DNA from: Thermopetrobacter sp. TC1
GTDB lineage: Bacteria; Pseudomonadota; Alphaproteobacteria; Rhizobiales; Aestuariivirgaceae
Length of the DNA stretch: 64,000 bases
Reading direction: 5' to 3'
Assembly (NCBI RefSeq): GCF_000746275.1
Contig: NZ_KN050829.1
Span: forward strand, 72,129 to 136,128
Below are positions 1 through 7,147 of the stretch, piece after piece; the stretch's first letter is position 1; the number at the start of each line of letters is the position of its first letter. Under the pieces are notes generated by a model. The model was not told where the DNA came from, did no database searches, and saw only the letters and a list, made by a program, of their open reading frames with translations. The position numbers and the translations under genes are program-made.

Positions 1-188
1 CCCGCCATGCCGGACATGCCGCCCATGCCGGACATGCCCGCCATGCCGCCCATACCGGACATGCCGCCCATGCCCGACATGCCACCCATGCCGGACATAC
101 CGGACATGCCCGACATGCCGGCCTGCGCCGCCGCCGCCATCATCATGGCCGCAGCCGTCAGACCGATACGCTTCAGTGTCTTGTTCAT
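1..188 (-). CDS. Secreted Met/Gly tripeptide-repeat protein (3' part outside window)
   Basis: The start is the ATG at 188-186, with a GGGGAGA ribosome-binding site about 8 bases upstream. The first 23 residues look like a Sec signal peptide (MNKTLKR, a hydrophobic Ala/Met stretch, then an AQA cleavage site). Everything after that in the window is a run of Gly-Met-X triplets in which X is Ser, Gly or occasionally Ala, about 13 in a row, continuing past the window edge. Met-rich extracytoplasmic segments are known to bind Cu(I) in other proteins, so metal binding is a possible role, but this is inference. The direct repeat also opens a false Met-Pro-Asp frame on the opposite strand. The gene lies 122 bp downstream of, and codirectional with, another small secreted protein. 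Confidence 0.75.
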   Translation of the reverse strand, partial: MNKTLKRIGLTAAAMMMAAAAQAGMSGMSGMSGMGGMSGMGGMSGMGGMAGMSGMGGMSGMA

Positions 189-310
189 GAGAACGTCTCC
201 CCTGATTTTCAGATGTCCGCCGCTGTTGGAGGTGAATGCTGCTCCGTGCGGCTCCTTGGCGAAGCAGCAGCCCCCGGTCGCCGGAAAAACAGATTCCGGC
301 GCATCGCCCC

Positions 311-679
311 TCACTTGCGTAAGGCGCGTTTCTTCGTCTTGCCTGTGGTCTTGGGGGATGTGTGCCAGTGGCGAATGTCGTAGGGGGGCGTCATGCCGGG
401 GTGAATGAACGGCGTGTACCACGCCCCCTGATCCTCCAGAAATTTCAGGCTGTAGGGATAGGGCTCCGAAATGCCGTGCAGCGCCCGCTCATACCAGGCG
501 GCATCCTTCGGATACGCTTTAAGCACTGGCGCGCCTTCAGGCCGCCTGTCCGGATGCACACCGGTGATGAAGGGATGCTCCGGCGAATACCGCGGCGCGG
601 CACTTGCGGTCATCGTCAGTGCCGCCATGCCGGCCAGACTGATCAGAAGCGTTGCGATAATGCCCGTGCGGCTCGTCAT
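311..679 (-). CDS. Small secreted protein of unknown function
   Basis: This encodes 122 residues. The ATG at 679 has a GGGAGG ribosome-binding site about 10 bases upstream. Residues 1-28 form a signal peptide ending in ASA, so the mature protein (APRYSPEHPF...) would be periplasmic or secreted. It is rich in Pro, Tyr and His, contains no Cys and has a basic tail. I do not recognise the family. It is followed on the same strand by the Met/Gly-repeat protein and the two are probably co-transcribed. The upstream region carries a cluster of TGTCAG half-sites that could control the pair. Confidence 0.7.
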   Translation of the reverse strand: MTSRTGIIATLLISLAGMAALTMTASAAPRYSPEHPFITGVHPDRRPEGAPVLKAYPKDAAWYERALHGISEPYPYSLKFLEDQGAWYTPFIHPGMTPPYDIRHWHTSPKTTGKTKKRALRK

Positions 680-816
680 GGATCACATCCTCCCTGGCAG
701 TCCCCGCCAGAGAGGCTGCAACAAGCGTGCCAAAATGAAACAAAAGTTTAACGCTTTGATAATAAAGGATATTTTTGATCACCCTTCCTTCATGCCTCAT
801 GCCTGCCCCGGCAACA

Positions 817-920
817 CCCTGACATCTTGTCAGGGACGATGGCAGGCTCTTCCCATAATCCATTGAACAATCAGGGAAAATGCCATTCTGCCACTTTGTC
901 AGGGTCTGACAGGATGTCAG
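817..920. promoter_or_regulatory. Cluster of TGTCAG/CTGACA half-sites between divergent genes
   Basis: The 356-bp divergent gap 680-1035 contains a perfect inverted repeat at 817-835 (arms CCCTGACA and TGTCAGGG, spacer TCT). A second cluster at 897-920 has three half-sites in alternating orientation: TGTCAG at 897, CTGACA at 906 and TGTCAG at 915, each 9 bp apart. Two TGACA-N3-TGTCA palindromes are therefore centred at 826 and 913. This looks like an operator array for a dimeric regulator of the small secreted-protein genes and/or the gene at 1036. The half-site resembles that of copper-responsive CusR-type regulators (TGACA-N4-TGTCA), but the spacer is 3 instead of 4. Confidence 0.5.
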
Positions 921-1035
921 GTGCCCGCTCATGCGCGTAAAAAGGGCATTCATAAACCCTTTATCAACCAAAAACTAACCATACGCGCATAAAGCTTGTG
1001 ATCGGAATCGATGAACCGGGGGTTGAGGGTGAAAG

Positions 1036-2346
1036 ATGCGGATCGTTCCTCTTCAGCAGGTGGAATGCGCCATACTTCATGACGAACACAGGCCCGTACC
1101 TGCCCGCCGTCTGCTTGATACCATCGGCAGGATGGCCAAAGAGCTCGGCCTGGGCGAAGAGGTCACGCCGCTTATGGGCACAACGGAGAAGGATCTCACC
1201 GTTTTCATTCCGCGCGGCCAGCTTCTCATTCTCATATCCCAGGTGGAGCGGCCGCTCGGCACGGAAGGCTTTCGCACCGCGCTCACCTGTCCCTATACCG
1301 GCATGATCTTTCCCGAGGCGCGCTCGGTCGTGAACGGGCATGCCGCCTATACCCTGATCACCGTGGGTAAGGGGCCGCTGGCCGCACAGGTGCCGGAAGA
1401 ACTGTTACAGATCCTTGGCGAGGCCCTCATCGCTGATGTGGCCTTCACCGACAGCGCCGAAGTGATGAAGGCCATGACCCTCTGCCGCCGCCTCACCGAG
1501 GCCGTTCTTGAACAGCGCAAGGCAAGCGCGGTGCACTGGTGCATGAGCGATATGCTCATGCCGCCCCGCATCTTCGATATCCTCAGGACGGATGAAGACA
1601 ACATCGCCCTCAGCGCAAAGCCCGTGCCCTTTTCTTCAAGGCGCAGGCATGAGCCGCACGGGCCCGTTGGCTGTGTCTTTCGCGGCGCGCCCTATCTGAT
1701 CGGAAAGGCGCTTATTTTCGATGAGGCGCCGGTGCCGTTTTCCTGGATGATGGAGAAAGGCCTCGCCTTTCTGCGCTATTGCATAATGCGCAATGCCGTC
1801 ATCCCCCACATGGACACCTTCCAGATCGAGGGCGACAGCGCCAAGATCGGCGTTGTTCATGAGGAGCCGAAAAATCCGAAAGACATGTATGATCCCGGCG
1901 AAGTGCATCTTGTGGTGCTGCATGCGCCGGAATTCAACATTGGCGGTCAATCGCGCCAGCTTCATCCGGGCGGTGTGATCAGAAAGCCCGGCGAGAAGAA
2001 TGACAAGGCAACGCCAGGGTCGCCCTCTGCTCTGCGCGGCAGCCTGCCGCAAGGCAATGCATCAAGGCCCGCTGCCGCTCCCGGGAAGGACCCCGCAGCG
2101 CAATCACAGGCCCGCGGCTCGGAAGATATGGTGCAAAAGACCTCGGTTCAGAAACCGGCAGCGGAAGAAAAGGATATCGTCGCCCTCATGCGCCATCGCT
2201 TAAAACAGCGTGCCCGCATGAAGGATGAGCCGCCCGTTTCCGCGATGCCGAAACACAGGCTGCCGCCCCTTTCCGCCTTTGCCCGCAAGGAACCCCAGAT
2301 GCTGCGCAAGATCGGCAGAAACCTGCGCGGCCTTCTCCGCTCTTGA
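1036..2346 (+). CDS. Protein of unknown function, 436 aa
   Basis: The predicted product is cytoplasmic, with no signal peptide or membrane segment. Residues 1 to about 310 look like a folded domain (for example AVHWCMSDMLMPPRIF near residue 165). Residues from about 320 to 400 are a Pro/Ala/Ser/Lys-rich linker, and the C-terminus is basic (KIGRNLRGLLRS). The middle part is loosely reminiscent of DUF4261-type domains, in which an A-x-x-W and a P-x-x-F are conserved, but this is a weak impression. It stands alone, divergent from the secreted proteins and convergent with phbB. Confidence 0.7.
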   Translation: MRIVPLQQVECAILHDEHRPVPARRLLDTIGRMAKELGLGEEVTPLMGTTEKDLTVFIPRGQLLILISQVERPLGTEGFRTALTCPYTGMIFPEARSVVNGHAAYTLITVGKGPLAAQVPEELLQILGEALIADVAFTDSAEVMKAMTLCRRLTEAVLEQRKASAVHWCMSDMLMPPRIFDILRTDEDNIALSAKPVPFSSRRRHEPHGPVGCVFRGAPYLIGKALIFDEAPVPFSWMMEKGLAFLRYCIMRNAVIPHMDTFQIEGDSAKIGVVHEEPKNPKDMYDPGEVHLVVLHAPEFNIGGQSRQLHPGGVIRKPGEKNDKATPGSPSALRGSLPQGNASRPAAAPGKDPAAQSQARGSEDMVQKTSVQKPAAEEKDIVALMRHRLKQRARMKDEPPVSAMPKHRLPPLSAFARKEPQMLRKIGRNLRGLLRS

Positions 2347-2430
2347 TGAAGACGCAAGCGCGATCCTGCTATGCAGCCTGCAATATTAAAAGGAGCGCAT
2401 TAGGTGGGGCAGGGCGCCTGAAAAAGACCA

Positions 2431-3156
2431 TCAGGCCATGTACTGCCCGCCGTTGATGGCCAGCGTCGCGCCGGTGATGAAGCCGGCATCATCATCAACG
2501 AGGAAGAGCACGGCCCGGGCGATCTCTTCCGGCTGCGCCAGCCGCCCCACAGGAATCTGCGGCAGGATGCGCTCGTTGAGCACCTTTTCCGGCACCGCGC
2601 GCACCATGTCGGTTTCGCAATAGCCCGGCGTGATCGCATTCACCGTGATCCCCTTCGCCGCCACCTCCTGCGCCAGCGATTTGGTGAATCCGATCATGCC
2701 CGCCTTGGCCGCGGCGTAGTTGGTCTGACCCATCTGGCCCTTCTGGGCGTTGACGGAGGAGACATTGACGATGCGGCCAAAGCCGCGCTCCCGCATGCCC
2801 GGAATGATCAGCCGGCACATGTTGAACACGGAATCGAGATCCACCGCAATCACCGCCCGCCACATCTCCGGCGTCATCTTGTGCAGGAAGGCATCGCGCG
2901 TGATCCCGGCATTGTTGATGAGGATCTCGATCGGCCCGAGATCGGCTTCAACGCGCGCAACCCCTTCCGCGCAGGCATCATAGTCGGACACATCCCAGCG
3001 ATAGACGGGAATGCCCGTTTCCTCCGCAAAGGCATTGGCGGCCTCTTCATTGCCGCCGAAATTGGCCGCCACCGCATAGCCCGCGTCCTTCAGCGCCCGC
3101 GCAATCGCCGCGCCGATCCCGCGCGTGCCGCCGGTCACCAGAGCCACCCTGCCCAT
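2431..3156 (-). CDS. phbB: Acetoacetyl-CoA reductase (PHB synthesis)
   Basis: NADPH-dependent reduction of acetoacetyl-CoA to (R)-3-hydroxybutyryl-CoA, the second step of polyhydroxybutyrate synthesis. The 241 residues fit the family length of about 240. Short-chain dehydrogenase motifs are visible: cofactor loop TGGTRGIG at residues 8-15, NNAGITRD near 86, and the catalytic Ser/Tyr/Lys set as NVSSVNAQKGQMGQTNYAAAK around 137-157. The sequence after the Ser matches PhbB rather than FabG. A GGGAG ribosome-binding site precedes the ATG. It lies 61 bp downstream of phaA on the same strand, so the two probably form a phaA-phbB operon. No PHB synthase is in the window. Confidence 0.93.
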   Translation of the reverse strand: MGRVALVTGGTRGIGAAIARALKDAGYAVAANFGGNEEAANAFAEETGIPVYRWDVSDYDACAEGVARVEADLGPIEILINNAGITRDAFLHKMTPEMWRAVIAVDLDSVFNMCRLIIPGMRERGFGRIVNVSSVNAQKGQMGQTNYAAAKAGMIGFTKSLAQEVAAKGITVNAITPGYCETDMVRAVPEKVLNERILPQIPVGRLAQPEEIARAVLFLVDDDAGFITGATLAINGGQYMA

Positions 3157-3217
3157 GATCGTCCACTCCCTCTTTCACCATTCACACACGTGAAAAAACG
3201 CGCCGGGCCGGGCCTTC

Positions 3218-4393
3218 TCAGCGCTCCACACACAGCGCAATGCCCATGCCGCCGCCGATGCACAGGGTCGCCAGCCCGCGCCTGGCATCGCGGCGTTTCA
3301 TCTCGTAAAGCAGCGTGGTGAGTATGCGCGCACCGGAAGCGCCGATGGGATGGCCAATGGCGATGGCGCCGCCGTTGACGTTCACGATCTCCTCGTTCCA
3401 GCCCATCTCCCGGTTCACGGCGATGGCCTGAGCGGCGAAGGCCTCGTTGGCCTCGACGAGATCGAGATCGTCCACGCGCCAGCCCGCCTTTTCCAGTGCC
3501 TTCTTCGATGCCGGCACCGGGCCGGTGCCCATAATCGCCGGATCCACGCCTGCCTGACCCCAGCTGACGATGCGCGCCAGCGGCTCAAGCCCCCTGCGTT
3601 CCGCTTCCTCCTCGCGCATCAGCACAAGTGCCGCCGCACCGTCATTGATGCCGGAGGCATTGCCGGCCGTGACCGTGCCGTCCTTCTTGAAAACGGGCTT
3701 CAGTTTGGCCAGCTGCTCCGGGGTCACGCCCTCGCGGATGTACTCATCCCTGTCCACCACGATCTCTTCCTTGCGCGTGCGCACCGTCACCGGCACGATT
3801 TCCTCGTCAAAGCGCCCTTCGCGCCGCGCCGCCTCCGCCTTGTTCTGCGAGCGGGCGGCAAAGAGATCCTGCTCCTCGCGCGAGATCTGCCAGCGCTCGG
3901 CCACGTTCTCGGCGGTAATGCCCATGTGACAGTCATTGAAGGCGCACCACAGCCCGTCGCGGATCATGGTGTCCACAAAAGCGGCATCGCCCATGCGCAC
4001 GCCTGCCCGCAAATGCTGGGCATGCGGCGACAGCGACATGGATTCCTGCCCGCCGGCGAGAACGATGTCGGCATCCCCCAGCAGGATCTGCTGCATGCCG
4101 GTAATCACCGCGCGCAGGCCGGAGCCGCACACCTGATTGAGGGTAAAGGCCGTGCTGCTCTCCGGCAGGCCGGCGGAAAGTGCGGCCTGCCGCGCCGGGT
4201 TCTGCCCCTGCGCTGCCGTGAGCACCTGGCCCATGATCGCCTCGTTGACCTCGCCGGGCTCCACCTGCGCGCGCTCCAGGGCCGCCTTCATCGCCGCTGC
4301 CCCCAGAACATGGGCAGGCAGCGTGGACAGGGAGCCGTTGAACGAGCCCACCGGCGTGCGTGCTGCCGAAACGATGACCACCGAGGATGCCAT
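3218..4393 (-). CDS. phaA: Acetyl-CoA C-acetyltransferase (beta-ketothiolase)
   Basis: Condenses two acetyl-CoA to acetoacetyl-CoA, supplying PhbB. With the ATG at 4393 ([13 protein letters not shown], preceded by AAGGAGA) the protein has 391 residues, typical of the family; the reading frame extends 11 codons further upstream but that start has no support. Thiolase landmarks are present: the nucleophile Cys in [10 protein letters not shown] near residue 89, the active-site His in [16 protein letters not shown] near 348, and the second Cys in CIGGGMGIA near 378. It is the first gene of the phaA-phbB pair. Confidence 0.95.
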   Translation of the reverse strand: MASSVVIVSAARTPVGSFNGSLSTLPAHVLGAAAMKAALERAQVEPGEVNEAIMGQVLTAAQGQNPARQAALSAGLPESSTAFTLNQVCGSGLRAVITGMQQILLGDADIVLAGGQESMSLSPHAQHLRAGVRMGDAAFVDTMIRDGLWCAFNDCHMGITAENVAERWQISREEQDLFAARSQNKAEAARREGRFDEEIVPVTVRTRKEEIVVDRDEYIREGVTPEQLAKLKPVFKKDGTVTAGNASGINDGAAALVLMREEEAERRGLEPLARIVSWGQAGVDPAIMGTGPVPASKKALEKAGWRVDDLDLVEANEAFAAQAIAVNREMGWNEEIVNVNGGAIAIGHPIGASGARILTTLLYEMKRRDARRGLATLCIGGGMGIALCVER

Positions 4394-4550
4394 CTCGCCT
4401 TCTCCTTCCCGTGATGAACCGCGCATGTCCGGGTAAAATGCCGGGCCACGAGGGCCCGCCCGTCCTGATAAAAGTTAACGGGGCGAAAGCCCCGTCCCGC
4501 AATGCGGCAATGGTCTAAGAGCCTGACCGGAATGCACAGGCCCGGCCCGT

Positions 4551-4604
4551 CACATTACACGACAAGATTGCCCTCTATCTCGTCACCCCGGCGAAAGCCC
4601 AGGC
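4551..4604 (+). repeat. Truncated left end of the CACACTACACGACA MITE
   Basis: Positions 4551-4564 match the 14-bp terminal repeat with one mismatch. The following bases reproduce the left portion of the intact copy at 10537 as far as CTCGTCACCCCGGCGAAAGCC, after which similarity stops. The right terminus is absent, so this is a fragment. Confidence 0.65.
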
Positions 4605-4860
4605 GTGTCCAATTAATTTGCTCCATGCGTTGCGAGTGATTTTTACCCTGAAAAAGGTGAGCACTCACATACTATGCAGATGCTTTTACCAAGGCATTCT
4701 CCCACCATTGCCTAAACTTGGAGAGTGTTGTTTTTATGTGGAATATCAACAAGTTACGTCATGCCCGGGCGTGTCCCGGGCATCCAGGGGCGGTTTACGC
4801 ATGCGGTGATGGCAGTCAAGAAGGGTTCTTCAGGACTCTACCCTTCGAGAGGAACCTCTT

Positions 4861-5143
4861 ACCGCCGGAAGGATATTGTATATCCTTCCGGAACGTTTGG
4901 GCGGGGTATATTACCCCGCCATTCATGCCTTGGGCGGGGCTGAAAGCCCCGCCGAAACATTCCGGAACGGGATACAATCCCGTTCCGGCATTTTATATCC
5001 ATACGGCTCAGATCAAGCCTGCTGGTGAGCATCACCGCCCACCAAAAACACCTCATTCCTGGCCCCTGGATTGCCGGGACGGGGCCCGGCAATGACGTTT
5101 TATTGTGTTTTATCAATGAATTAAATAACAAACCCCCTAGCTC
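4861..5143 (+). repeat. Dispersed four-hairpin intergenic repeat, copy 1
   Basis: Four consecutive perfect inverted repeats, each with a 3-nt loop: 4865-4891 (arm CCGGAAGGATAT), 4900-4920 (arm GGCGGGGTA), 4933-4953 (arm GGCGGGGCT) and 4962-4988 (arm CCGGAACGGGAT). A conserved tail of about 150 bp follows, containing ATCAAGCCTG, CCTCATTCCTGGCCC and a TTATCAATGA-TTAA segment. The second copy (22470-22738) shares the flanks, the first and last hairpins and the tail, but has only one middle hairpin. Boundaries are set by where the two copies stop matching. No open frame is conserved. Confidence 0.8.
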
Positions 5144-5179
5144 ATGGAAAGTCTTTTTTCTTCGGTCGATTTAACGGCA

Positions 5180-5313
5180 ACAACACGCTTCCTGAATTTT
5201 CTTGGACAGGCAGGGGCGGAAGCCTTGGGTCTTGAGCCACAGACGCATGAGTCAATGGCCTGCGATACCGGCTGATCTGCAGTATGATGATGCATGTGTC
5301 GTGTGCCGGCCCT
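5180..5313 (+). repeat. Decayed copy of the CACACTACACGACA MITE
   Basis: By-eye alignment with the intact copy at 10537-10671 shows recognisable blocks: GGGTCTTGAGCCACA, ATGCGT-like and GGCCTG segments, ATACCGGCTGATC in place of ATACCGGCTTTCG, and a TGTGTCGTGT right end at about 5297-5307. The left terminus is not recognisable. It directly follows the hairpin array, the same order as at 22470-22776. Confidence 0.5.
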
Positions 5314-5365
5314 TTCCTCTGCGCGCCTCTTTTCCCAAGGGCGGGATCGTGTCATGTTTTAAGTC

Positions 5366-6310
5366 ATGAACGGAGAAGCGAACGGCAATGGCACGGATGT
5401 GCGCGCTCTCGCCGCTCTTCTTGCCTGGCAGGCGGAGATGGGTGCGGATGAGGCCGTGCTTGATCGCCCTGCGGACTTCACCGGCTCACGGGCGCAACAG
5501 CGCCCGGCCACGCAGCCAGATGATGCGCAGGGCCCGATAAAGGCACCTCCACCGAAATCCGCCCCGGGCCTGCCTGAAGGCATTGCCGCCCATGCCACAC
5601 CCGGTTCGGCAGAACGCGCGCCCGGCCCGGCTCAGGGCGCTGCGTCCATGCCCGCCCTGCCGCTTGCTGATGCGGGATCAGCAGGCATATCGCCGCAGGA
5701 TTGTGCCAGCATCGAGGAAATCTATCACGCCCTCGATTCCATGCGCGATTTTCCCCTGCGCAAGACCGCCACCAACACCGTCTATGTGGACGGCAATCCG
5801 GAGGCGCCGGTGCTGCTGATCGGCGAGGCCCCGGGGCGCGACGAGGATCTGCAGGGCCGTCCTTTTGTTGGGCGCTCAGGCCGCCTGCTCGATCTCATGC
5901 TCGAGGCCATCGGGCTGTCCCGCACCGCCGAGGATCCGGCCCGCGCCGTGCTCATCACAAACGTCGTCTTCTGGCGCCCGCCGGGAAACCGCAAGCCCGA
6001 GGAAGCGGAAGTGGCCTTCTGCATGCCCTGGCTGATCCGCACCATCGAGATCGTCCGGCCCCGCATCATCGTCTGTCTTGGCGCCACGCCCACCCAGCGC
6101 CTCACCGGGCGCACGCAAGGAATCCTGAAATTGCGCGGTGGCTGGCTGCAGTGTGAGGTCGGCGCGGTGCGCGCGCCCTTGCTGCCCATGCTGCATCCCG
6201 CCTATCTCCTGCGCCAGCCCCTGCAGAAGCGGCTGGCCTGGCGCGACATGCTCACGCTGAAACTCAAGCTGATCGAACTCGGCCTGCTGCCGGAAGACGC
6301 CGGCTGGTAA
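5366..6310 (+). CDS. Uracil-DNA glycosylase, family 4-like
   Basis: Removes uracil from DNA to start base-excision repair. 314 residues: an N-terminal, Ala/Pro-rich extension of about 110 residues and then the glycosylase fold. Family motifs are GEAPGRDEDLQGRPFVGRSG near residues 153-172, TNVVFWRPPGNR near 198 and MLHPAYLLRQP near 275. Of the four Cys that hold the 4Fe-4S cluster in the Thermus-type enzyme, only the one corresponding to AFCMPWL is present. The KCRPP position is Trp (FWRPP) and the N-terminal CxxC region reads MRDFPLRKTA. Trp at the RPP position is common in the alphaproteobacterial branch. No strong ribosome-binding site precedes the ATG. Confidence 0.85.
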   Translation: MNGEANGNGTDVRALAALLAWQAEMGADEAVLDRPADFTGSRAQQRPATQPDDAQGPIKAPPPKSAPGLPEGIAAHATPGSAERAPGPAQGAASMPALPLADAGSAGISPQDCASIEEIYHALDSMRDFPLRKTATNTVYVDGNPEAPVLLIGEAPGRDEDLQGRPFVGRSGRLLDLMLEAIGLSRTAEDPARAVLITNVVFWRPPGNRKPEEAEVAFCMPWLIRTIEIVRPRIIVCLGATPTQRLTGRTQGILKLRGGWLQCEVGAVRAPLLPMLHPAYLLRQPLQKRLAWRDMLTLKLKLIELGLLPEDAGW

Positions 6311-7147
6311 GGGCAGGGCAAGCGGCGGGCATCTTTTCCCGCGTGTGAAACGGATCTCCGGCCTCATTGCCTTTCCATCCCGGAGTCCAGGGCCCGGCAA
6401 TGTTTCATCAACCCTTATGCCTCATTCCGGGATAGGCCGTTAACGCTTTCGAACACCCATGAAACGAACCCTGTTCGAATCAGCGCATGGCGCGGTGTTT
6501 TCCTCCTGTTCACGGCCGGATGATGCTTTCAGGTAGAGAGAACCCGGAGATTGAACAATTTTCGGGAATGGTTCCTCAAGGTGAGAGGAGGGCAAGAGCG
6601 GGCCGGTTATCACTGGCGCCGTTAACCATTGTCGGTTCCCGCAGCCAAAAAGAGTTAACGATATCTTGCCGCCCTCAGGCCGCTTTGCCGCCATGATGGT
6701 CAGGATATGAAGATTTTGAGAACGAACCCTGTCCGAATCAGCTAATACATCAGAGTTCTCAACCTGTTCCCACAAAATGTGGCAGCCGGCGGTAACGACA
6801 CCACAAGACGCGAAGCCCTTCATCCTGCCGCAATAACGGAATCTGTTACCCGCCTGTGTCAGACCGGGACATCGCCGGAAAACACCCGCTGCCCTGCCGC
6901 ACGGCGCACGCCCTGCCCCCGCCGCGAGATCACAGCCCCACTGCCCGCCAGAAGCGGCATTTGTCTCTCATCATTTTGCATTTCTTTACGTTTTGGCGCT
7001 CTAATCGGGATATCTCACGGATCCCTCTGCGGGGGCAGGGGATGAAAAACGTTTTTCGCCGGCGTTCTTTAAAGAAGGCTTCGGCTCAAGGGCCGAGATA
7101 TCGTCGGCAGGTTGGTGTGTTGCGGGGACAAGACACAGGGGCGAGAC
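6311..7147. other. 837-bp intergenic region upstream of the EAL gene
   Basis: No supported gene; open frames here have no family resemblance. It contains two direct copies of a 22-bp sequence beginning AACGAACCCTGT and ending CGAATCAGC (6463-6484 and 6721-6742, one mismatch). It also contains three GTTAAC sites, near 6440, 6618 and 6654. The one near 6618 reads TTAACCAT, the 8-mer CtrA motif, but it lies about 530 bp upstream of the EAL gene. GC-rich segments resembling decayed repeat tails occur near 6360-6435. Confidence 0.6.
6463..6742 (+). repeat. Pair of 22-bp direct repeats
   Basis: Copies at 6463-6484 and 6721-6742 differ at one base (CTGTTCG versus CTGTCCG). They are 258 bp apart. 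The first copy contains the palindrome CGAAC-CCT-GTTCG, and the second has lost one pairing. Function unknown; they could be regulatory sites or ends of a decayed element. Confidence 0.6.

Larger units (their letters stand above)
4394..5365. other. Repeat-filled 972-bp intergenic region
   Basis: No credible gene. Near 4461-4480 there is a hairpin with arms CGGGGC and GCCCCG around GAAA, and at 4757-4785 a palindrome based on ATGCCCGGG and CCCGGGCAT. The rest is dominated by a truncated MITE (4551-4604), a four-hairpin array (4861-5143) and a decayed MITE (about 5180-5313), each listed separately. Promoters for phaA (minus) and the glycosylase (plus) must lie here, but I cannot place them confidently. 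Confidence 0.7.

Noticed and set aside
7-408. Plus-strand open frame beginning with Met-Pro-Asp/Met-Pro-Pro repeats
   Set aside because: It is the reverse reading of the Gly-Met-X repeat; the minus strand has a ribosome-binding site and a signal peptide, the plus strand has neither.
4861-5143. CRISPR array
   Set aside because: The palindromic units differ in sequence and length and have no regular spacers.
6463-6484. LexA/SOS box at the CGAAC-CCT-GTTCG palindrome
   Set aside because: Spacing fits neither the alphaproteobacterial GTTC-N7-GTTC box nor the Gram-positive CGAAC-N4-GTTCG box.
6440-6823. 127-codon minus-strand frame containing repeated DSxRVR segments
   Set aside because: The repeated peptide is produced by the 22-bp direct repeats; no start signal or family match.
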